This document shows, in pieces, positions 14,823 through 19,255 of a stretch of DNA of 19,255 nt (within the stretch, counting starts at the first letter, position 1; each line of letters opens with the position of its first letter). The DNA is from an uncultured Blautia sp. (GTDB lineage: Bacteria; Bacillota; Clostridia; Lachnospirales; Lachnospiraceae): NCBI GenBank assembly GCA_900552095.1, contig URYM01000008.1, forward strand, positions 1 through 19,255. Reading direction: 5' to 3'. A model generated the notes under the pieces. It did no database searches. It was not told the DNA's origin and saw nothing but the letters and a program-made list of their open reading frames with translations. The position numbers and the translations under genes were made by a program.

Positions 14823-16538
14823 TTATGACCAAAGGGTGAGATGCTCTGCGATCGGTCCCAGAGACAAAGCCGGGAAGAAGGTCAGCGCCGCGAAAATGTA
14901 TACTACAAACACCAGGATCACGGCAAAGGAAAATTTATCCGTGCGCAGCGTACCAGCCGAGTCATTTACAAACCTCTTCTTCATCAGAGAACCGGCAACA
15001 GCCAGCTGAATGATAATCGTAAGATACCGTCCGAAGAACATAACCAGACCGGTGGTAATGTTCCAGAACATGGTATTGTCCGCCAGCCCCTCGAATCCGG
15101 AACCGTTGTTGGCCGCCGAGGAAGCGAACTCATACAGAACCTGGGATAGTCCGTGAAATCCCGGATTGGTGATCCCCTCCACTCCTGCAGGCAGAGCCAC
15201 GGCCAGAGCGGAAAAAGCCAGAATCAGAAGAGGATGGATGATAATGCACAGCGCCGCCAGCTTCATCTCCCGCCCTTCGATCTTCTTGCCCAAATATTCC
15301 GGCGTCCGCCCGATCATCAGGCCGCAGATGAAGACTGCCAGAATGGCATACATGATCATATTCATAAGTCCCACACCCTTGCCGCCGAATACCACGTTTA
15401 ACATCATATGGAGCATGGGGACCATACCGCCCAGAGGCGTCAGGGTATCATGCATATTATTGACGGTTCCGGTGGTAAAGGAAGTAGTCGTAGTCGTAAA
15501 CATCGCGGACTGCGCCACACCGAAGCGCACTTCCTTTCCCTCCATGCTTCCCATCGACTGATCCAGACCCACATCAGAAAGCGCCGGATTCCCCTGGCTT
15601 TCCGCCCAGAAACAAATTCCCAAGCCTACGAGAAAGAGGATTCCCATTGCCGCAAAAATGCTTCTTCCTTCCCGTCCGAAACAACGCACGGTAAAGCTCT
15701 TCTCCTTTTTCCGATCCCGCACCATCTTTCCAAAGGTAATCACACAGGCGCCCGGAAGGATCATCATAGAATAAAGCTCGATCAGATTGGTCAGTATCGT
15801 GGGATTCTCGATCGGAGTGGCTGAGTTGGCTCCCAGAAAACCACCTCCATTCGTTCCGATATGCTTGATAATCTCAAGCGCCGCTACCGGCCCGGAAGCA
15901 ATGATCTGCCTGCCTCCTTCAATCGTATCCACCACGATATTTCCGGTCAGATTCTGGGGAACCCCCTGCCATACCAGAAGAAGGCCTCCCACCAGGGAGA
16001 AGGGGATCAGGATACGGGTCGTGATCCGGATCAGATCCGCGAAAAAATTTCCCACATTATCTTTTGTCTTTCCCGCAAGCCCGCGGATAAAAGCCACACA
16101 GGCCGCATACCCGCTCCCCGCCGAGACAAACATCATAAAGGTGATCACCAGCATCTGGGAGAGATAGGAAAGTCCGGTCTCTCCGGAATAATGCTGAAGA
16201 TTTGTATTCGTCATAAAACTGATAATTGTATTAAAAGAAAGGGATTCCTCCATTGCTCCCACACCGTTGGGATTCAGGATGGGCAGGCTCTGGATCCGCA
16301 GGATCAGATAACCCGTCAGTATCATAATCCCGTTCGTAGCCAGAAGCGCTCCCGCATATCCCTTCCAGCTCATTCCTTTCCCGGGATCCACACCCCCGAT
16401 CCGGTAGATCAGCCCATCGATGCGGTCAAAAAGCGGATCGGCAAAGGTATGTTTCCCGGCTGCGATGTGGTACAGATACGTTCCCACCGGAATGACAATA
16501 ATCAAAAAAAGAAGAATTGTCAGTATAAGCTGCAGCAT
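14823..16538 (-). CDS. kdpA: Potassium-transporting ATPase, channel-like subunit KdpA
   Basis: This 571-aa protein selects and takes up K+ in a channel-like fold. The four selectivity loops are visible: NTNLQHYSGE near 110, KHIGTNGGGFLG near 226, TTTTSFTTGTVNNMHD near 350, and SSAANNGSGFEG near 468. Around ten hydrophobic segments flank them. Length is close to E. coli KdpA (557). AGGAGG lies eight bases before the ATG, and the gap to kdpF is 27 nt. All four loops look intact, so the pump should be functional. Confidence 0.98.
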   Translation of the reverse strand: MLQLILTILLFLIIVIPVGTYLYHIAAGKHTFADPLFDRIDGLIYRIGGVDPGKGMSWKGYAGALLATNGIMILTGYLILRIQSLPILNPNGVGAMEESLSFNTIISFMTNTNLQHYSGETGLSYLSQMLVITFMMFVSAGSGYAACVAFIRGLAGKTKDNVGNFFADLIRITTRILIPFSLVGGLLLVWQGVPQNLTGNIVVDTIEGGRQIIASGPVAALEIIKHIGTNGGGFLGANSATPIENPTILTNLIELYSMMILPGACVITFGKMVRDRKKEKSFTVRCFGREGRSIFAAMGILFLVGLGICFWAESQGNPALSDVGLDQSMGSMEGKEVRFGVAQSAMFTTTTTSFTTGTVNNMHDTLTPLGGMVPMLHMMLNVVFGGKGVGLMNMIMYAILAVFICGLMIGRTPEYLGKKIEGREMKLAALCIIIHPLLILAFSALAVALPAGVEGITNPGFHGLSQVLYEFASSAANNGSGFEGLADNTMFWNITTGLVMFFGRYLTIIIQLAVAGSLMKKRFVNDSAGTLRTDKFSFAVILVFVVYIFAALTFFPALSLGPIAEHLTLWS

Positions 16539-16565
16539 AATTGTCTCCTCCTAAATATTTTCCTG

Positions 16566-16643
16566 TTAAAATTTCTCCGGGTGAATCAGCGCATACAGCA
16601 GATACCCACCCAGAAGCAATGAGATGATACCCAAAACTGCCAT
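16566..16643 (-). CDS. kdpF: Potassium-transporting ATPase small subunit KdpF
   Basis: This 25-aa single-helix membrane peptide is read by hand from the minus strand. It begins MAVLGIISLLLGG and ends YLLYALIHPEKF. The GYLLYALI-PEKF ending matches the KdpF pattern (E. coli GYLVYALINAEAF). KdpF sits between KdpA and KdpB and stabilises the pump. AGGAGG lies eight bases before the ATG. It starts 14 nt after the upstream microprotein and ends 27 nt before kdpA. Confidence 0.92.
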   Translation of the reverse strand: MAVLGIISLLLGGYLLYALIHPEKF

Positions 16644-16657
16644 GTCTTCTTCCTCCT

Positions 16658-16756
16658 TCACTCTTTTTCATCCACCTGTCTGCCACACCAGTGGATCAGC
16701 AGGGCAATCAGTCCGATACAGATTCCTAACATGCCAAGCATCAGCAGATCCATCAT
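16658..16756 (-). CDS. Uncharacterised 32-aa membrane microprotein leading the kdp operon
   Basis: A 33-codon frame read by hand encodes a peptide starting MMDLLMLGMLGICIGLIALL and ending IHWCGRQVDEKE. It has one hydrophobic helix (about residues 3-21) followed by a charged cytoplasmic-type tail with Trp-Cys. AAAGGAGGG lies seven bases before the first of two tandem ATGs, and the stop overlaps the ribosome-site spacing of kdpF (14-nt gap). It is the first gene after the kdp promoter. Its ribosome site and position argue that it is translated. I know no function for it. It could be a further small subunit of the Kdp pump, a regulator of it, or a leader peptide. Confidence 0.75.
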   Translation of the reverse strand: MMDLLMLGMLGICIGLIALLIHWCGRQVDEKE

Positions 16757-16796
16757 TTTTTCTCCCTCCTTTGCCCTCTTGCTTATTACGGTGCCT

Positions 16797-16825
16797 ATTG
16801 TAGCAGAGTTTTCATGAAAACGGTC
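16797..16825 (-). promoter_or_regulatory. Promoter of the kdpFABC operon, extended -10
   Basis: On the minus strand TACAAT (16802-16797) is preceded by TGC, which makes an extended -10 box (TGN-TATAAT type). At 16-18 bp upstream there is no good -35 hexamer (GACCGT at best). A weak -35 is what one expects of a promoter that needs an activator, here presumably KdpE. The start would fall near 16790, giving a leader of about 35 nt, too short to hold a c-di-AMP (ydaO) riboswitch. Confidence 0.55.
16808..16821. promoter_or_regulatory. Perfect 14-bp palindrome in the kdp promoter spacer
   Basis: GTTTTCATGAAAAC is its own reverse complement. It lies between the -10 box and the expected -35 region, a usual operator position for a repressor. 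Read on the plus strand from 16814, ATGAAAACGGTCTTA also fits the cre consensus WTGNAANCGNWNNCW at 14 of 15 positions. Which protein binds, if any, is not known. It could be chance. Confidence 0.4.
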
Positions 16826-16857
16826 TTAGCGTTTCCATCACCGGATTAAAATTACAT

Positions 16858-16899
16858 AAAAAAGAAGACTGCTCTGAAAGAATCCTTCCAAAACAGTCT
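16858..16899 (-). terminator. Intrinsic terminator after kdpE
   Basis: On the minus strand AGACTGTTTTGGAAG (16899-16885) pairs with CTTTCAGAGCAGTCT (16880-16866) across a GATT loop. The 15-bp stem has only G-U wobbles as irregularities. TC and T6 follow. It lies 21 nt after the kdpE stop, so kdpDE and kdpFABC should be mostly separate transcripts. Confidence 0.85.
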
Positions 16900-16920
16900 C
16901 TTTTTCTCTCATTTTAACCA

Positions 16921-17619
16921 TTACTGCCGGATCATCCGGTAACCAACACCGATATGGGTCTGAATATACTGGGGCGAATCGCCGCCCTTTTGAACCTTCT
17001 TCCGCAGAGTTGCCATAAAAACCCGAAGAGAAGGCACATCTGAGGCCTGGGCGCTTCCCCACACTTCTTTTAAAATATAATTGTGGGTCAAAACCTTTCC
17101 TGTATTTTTTGCCAGCAGACAGAGAAGCTTATACTCGATGGGCGTCAGGTGGATCTCCTCGCCCTTTACATACACACAGCCGGCCATATAGTCAATCTTC
17201 AGCCCGCCGTTCTCGTAGACACTGGCCTCTTCTCCAGCCTTGTCATTCTCCATACAGCTTCTGCGCAAAGCAACCCGGATCCGCGCCAGAAACTCTTCAA
17301 TGCTGAAGGGTTTTGTCAGATAATCATCCGCTCCCGCATCCAGCGCATCCACCTTATCCTGATCCTCCGTCCGGGCGCTGACCACGATGATCGGCACATG
17401 ACTCCAGCTGCGGATCTTTTTTATAATATCCACACCGTCCATATCCGGCAGCCCCAGATCCAGAATCACCACGTCCGGCCCGTAGGAAATCCCTTCCATA
17501 AGCGCTTCCGCCCCGTTTCGGGCAACGTGATACTGATATTCCTGCGTATCCAGTGTGGTTCGGATCAGGCTCCCGATCGCCGGATCATCTTCCACCACCA
17601 AAATCTTTGCTTTATACAT
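16921..17619 (-). CDS. kdpE: KDP operon response regulator KdpE
   Basis: This 232-aa OmpR/PhoB-type regulator has a receiver domain at 1-120, with the acidic pocket EDD (10-12), phosphorylated Asp54 in VILDLGLPD, and Lys103 in YLTKPF. A winged-helix DNA-binding domain lies at about 133-230 and ends in the THIGVGYRMI block. KdpE activates kdpFABC when KdpD signals K+ limitation or osmotic stress. I chose the ATG at 17619 over an upstream TTG because homology begins at MYKAKILVVEDD. It overlaps the kdpD stop by 8 nt (ATGTATAA), so translation is coupled, with AGGAGG 12 bases upstream and a closer GAGG. Confidence 0.97.
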   Translation of the reverse strand: MYKAKILVVEDDPAIGSLIRTTLDTQEYQYHVARNGAEALMEGISYGPDVVILDLGLPDMDGVDIIKKIRSWSHVPIIVVSARTEDQDKVDALDAGADDYLTKPFSIEEFLARIRVALRRSCMENDKAGEEASVYENGGLKIDYMAGCVYVKGEEIHLTPIEYKLLCLLAKNTGKVLTHNYILKEVWGSAQASDVPSLRVFMATLRKKVQKGGDSPQYIQTHIGVGYRMIRQ

Positions 17620-19208
17620 CTTGAACCTCAACCTCCTTCAGGGGTAATGTAAACGTAAATACGGAACCGTGCGGCCGGTTATCCTCCACGGAAATCTGTC
17701 CCCCGTGAGCCATCACGATGGATCTGCACAGATTCAGCCCCAGTCCAAGCCCTCTTCTGTTATCTGATTTCCCTTTGCTGGCCGTATAAAACATATCAAA
17801 AAGATGGGCTTTCCCCTCATCCGGAATTCCCGGACCGTCATCAGAAATACGGATCACCGCCATCTGTTCTTTTTTCTCCGCCCGAAGCACAATGTGGGAA
17901 CCGGGCGGCGTATATTTTACCGCATTGTTCACAATATTAATAATCACCTGGACGATCAGCCGGACATCCATCTCGGCCATCAGAAGATCATCCGGCAGTT
18001 CCACAGAGATCTCATGCTCCTTTGCCTGGCGGTCCAGATGCTGGAGTGCCTCCTCAAAGACATCTTCCACCAGCTCTGTGTTCCTCTGCAGATGCATGGT
18101 TCCATTTTCAATCCTCGTAATCGAAAGCAGATTTTCTGTCAGATTGACCAGCCACATGGAATCATCATAAATGGAGCGGTACAGTTCCTGCTTTTTCTCC
18201 TCCCCCAGAGAAATGTCCTTCTCCATGAGCACGCCGGCATTGCCGCTGATGCTGGTAAGAGGCGTCCGCAGATCGTGGGAGATCGCCCGCAGAAGGTTGG
18301 CCCGCAGGCGCTCCTGTCTGGCCTCCATCTCCACATTCACCTTTTCCTCCGCCATCCGCTTCCGCTCCAGGATCAGACCACATTCGTTGACAATGGCGAT
18401 CATAAGATTCTTTTCAAAAACTTCCGGTTCCGGGTAATAGCGGGAAGGAATCCCCACCACTCCCATAACTCCCTGCATCCCCCGCACCGCCAGATAAAGA
18501 TTCTGTGCGTTGGAAAGTGTATTTGTCGTAGCTCCGGCCCGCTTTTTGTTCTTTACCACCCAGTCCGCCACGCCCCTCTCCTCCGCGGTAACAGAGGCCA
18601 GCAGGCGCCCGGCCTGCTCTTCCGGCACAGCCTCAAACGCCAGCTCTTCGTCCCCTTTATTCAGGGCATACAGGATCGGCCGGTCCAGAAGCGCACTCAG
18701 CTGCTCTGCTGCCAGAGCGATGATCTCTTCCTCCGTCTTGCCCTGCTGCAGCTTCTGGCTGCTGTTCATCAAAAGCTCTGTATAATACGCTTTCTGAGAC
18801 GCCTGCTGCGCCTGCTTCTTCACCCGGATCGCCAGAGTACTGGAAATCAGGCTGGCAGTCAGCATAATAAGGAAGGTAATCGGGTAATCCGGATCTATCG
18901 CTTCCAGCGTAAATCGGGGTACCGTGAAGAAATAGTTAAAGACAACTACACTCAGAAAGGAACCGAATATGCCGTACAGATGCCCGTGCGTCCAGATCGC
19001 AGTGATCAGAACCCCCAGAATATACACGGTAATAATATTGGCATCCCGCAGTCCTGCCACAAAAAATCCGTAGGCCACCAGCGTTGAGAGCGCCACAACC
19101 GCGAGCATCTTGACCAGATCCTGCCACAGGAACACCGGGCCTTCGCTCTTCGGGAAAAAAATCCGCCGGCGGTAAGGGGAATCCTCCGTATCCGGTATGA
19201 TATAAAGG
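17612..19208 (-). CDS. kdpD: KDP operon sensor histidine kinase KdpD, 5' end missing
   Basis: The contig holds the last 531 residues or so of a protein usually near 900 aa. It starts at LYIIPDTEDSPYRRR just inside the adapter. The KdpD sensor domain with its Walker ATP site and the main part of the USP domain are missing because the contig ends, not because the gene is broken. What remains, numbered within the fragment, is four membrane helices at about 32-126, a GAF-like domain at 150-275, the HisKA domain with phosphorylated His311 in RAISHDLRTPLTS, and an HATPase domain with NNAVKYTPPG, DDGPGIP and GLGLGL boxes. The extra ten N-terminal residues (MGSEMCIRDS) that an open frame would give are translated adapter. 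It overlaps kdpE by 8 nt. Confidence 0.95.
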
Positions 19209-19255
19209 CTGTCTCTTATACACATCTCCGAGCCCACGAGACCGTACTAGATCTC
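19209..19255. other. Untrimmed Illumina Nextera i7 adapter (artefact)
   Basis: The stretch begins with the mosaic end CTGTCTCTTATACACATCT at 19209. The read-2 adapter CCGAGCCCACGAGAC, the index CGTACTAG (N702) and the first bases of P7 (ATCTC) follow. It is the reverse complement of the adapter at the left end. The last true genomic base is about 19208. Confidence 0.98.

Noticed and set aside
16757..16797. c-di-AMP (ydaO/kdp-type) riboswitch in the kdp leader
   Set aside because: The predicted leader is only about 35 nt, far too short for the known class.
17804..19087. 427-aa plus-strand frame opposite kdpD
   Set aside because: It is a shadow of kdpD with skewed His/Arg/Leu composition and no plausible ribosome site.
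18936..19223. 95-aa minus-strand frame beginning MYKRQ
   Set aside because: It lies in another frame of kdpD, and its first residues are translated adapter.
1..19255. Terminal inverted repeats (first 54 and last 47 bases are reverse complements), as in a linear phage or plasmid or a transposon
   Set aside because: The repeat is entirely Nextera i7 adapter with index N702, so it is a library artefact.

Overview
The window is one 19.2-kb contig, almost certainly from a Gram-positive gut-type Clostridia, most likely Lachnospiraceae. This rests on the strong AGGAGG ribosome binding sites, moderate GC content, Firmicutes-like protein sequences and the combination of a LevR/sigma-54 mannose-family PTS with a kdp operon. 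The genus cannot be fixed from the sequence. Both ends are not biological: 1-54 and 19209-19255 are Illumina Nextera i7 adapter with the same index (CTAGTACG / CGTACTAG), so real DNA runs from 55 to 19208. Every gene except the first (an AraC-type regulator at 214-1059) lies on the minus strand, so the region is best read from right to left.

Right part (19208 to 11154), potassium uptake. The 3' part of kdpD (sensor kinase, cut by the contig end) overlaps kdpE (response regulator). A strong intrinsic terminator follows, then a promoter with an extended -10 and a 14-bp perfect palindrome in its spacer. Next come a 32-codon unrecognised membrane microprotein, kdpF (25 aa), kdpA, kdpB, kdpC and a 293-aa protein of unknown function. 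KdpFABC is the ATP-driven high-affinity K+ pump, and KdpDE is its usual regulator.

Middle part (11133 to 7521). A good sigma-A-type promoter precedes a DUF134 DNA-binding protein with a Cys-rich tail and a NifX/NifB-type Fe-Mo-cofactor-binding-fold protein with a His/Cys-rich tail. Six bases later comes a 922-aa LevR-type sigma-54 activator (HTH, AAA+, PRD1, EIIA-like, EIIB-like, PRD2). These three genes look co-transcribed.

Left part (7477 to 1050), an amino-sugar PTS operon. The hairpin terminator after levR carries in its 3' arm and U-tract a perfect sigma-54 promoter (GG-N10-GC). This promoter should drive PTS EIIA, EIIB, EIIC, EIID, a SIS-domain deglycase of the FrlB/GfrF type, a PfkB kinase of the FrlD type, a HAD phosphatase and finally rpoN (sigma-54) itself. 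All gaps are 22 nt or less. The likely task is uptake and cleavage of Amadori-type sugar-amine conjugates such as fructoselysine or glucoselysine. That substrate is inferred from family resemblance and the known Salmonella gfr and E. coli frl systems. With rpoN as last gene, the operon may make the sigma factor needed for its own transcription. The AraC-type gene converges on rpoN and overlaps it by 10 nt.

No tRNA, rRNA, CRISPR, insertion sequence or phage gene was seen, and no gene-free stretch exceeds 300 bases.
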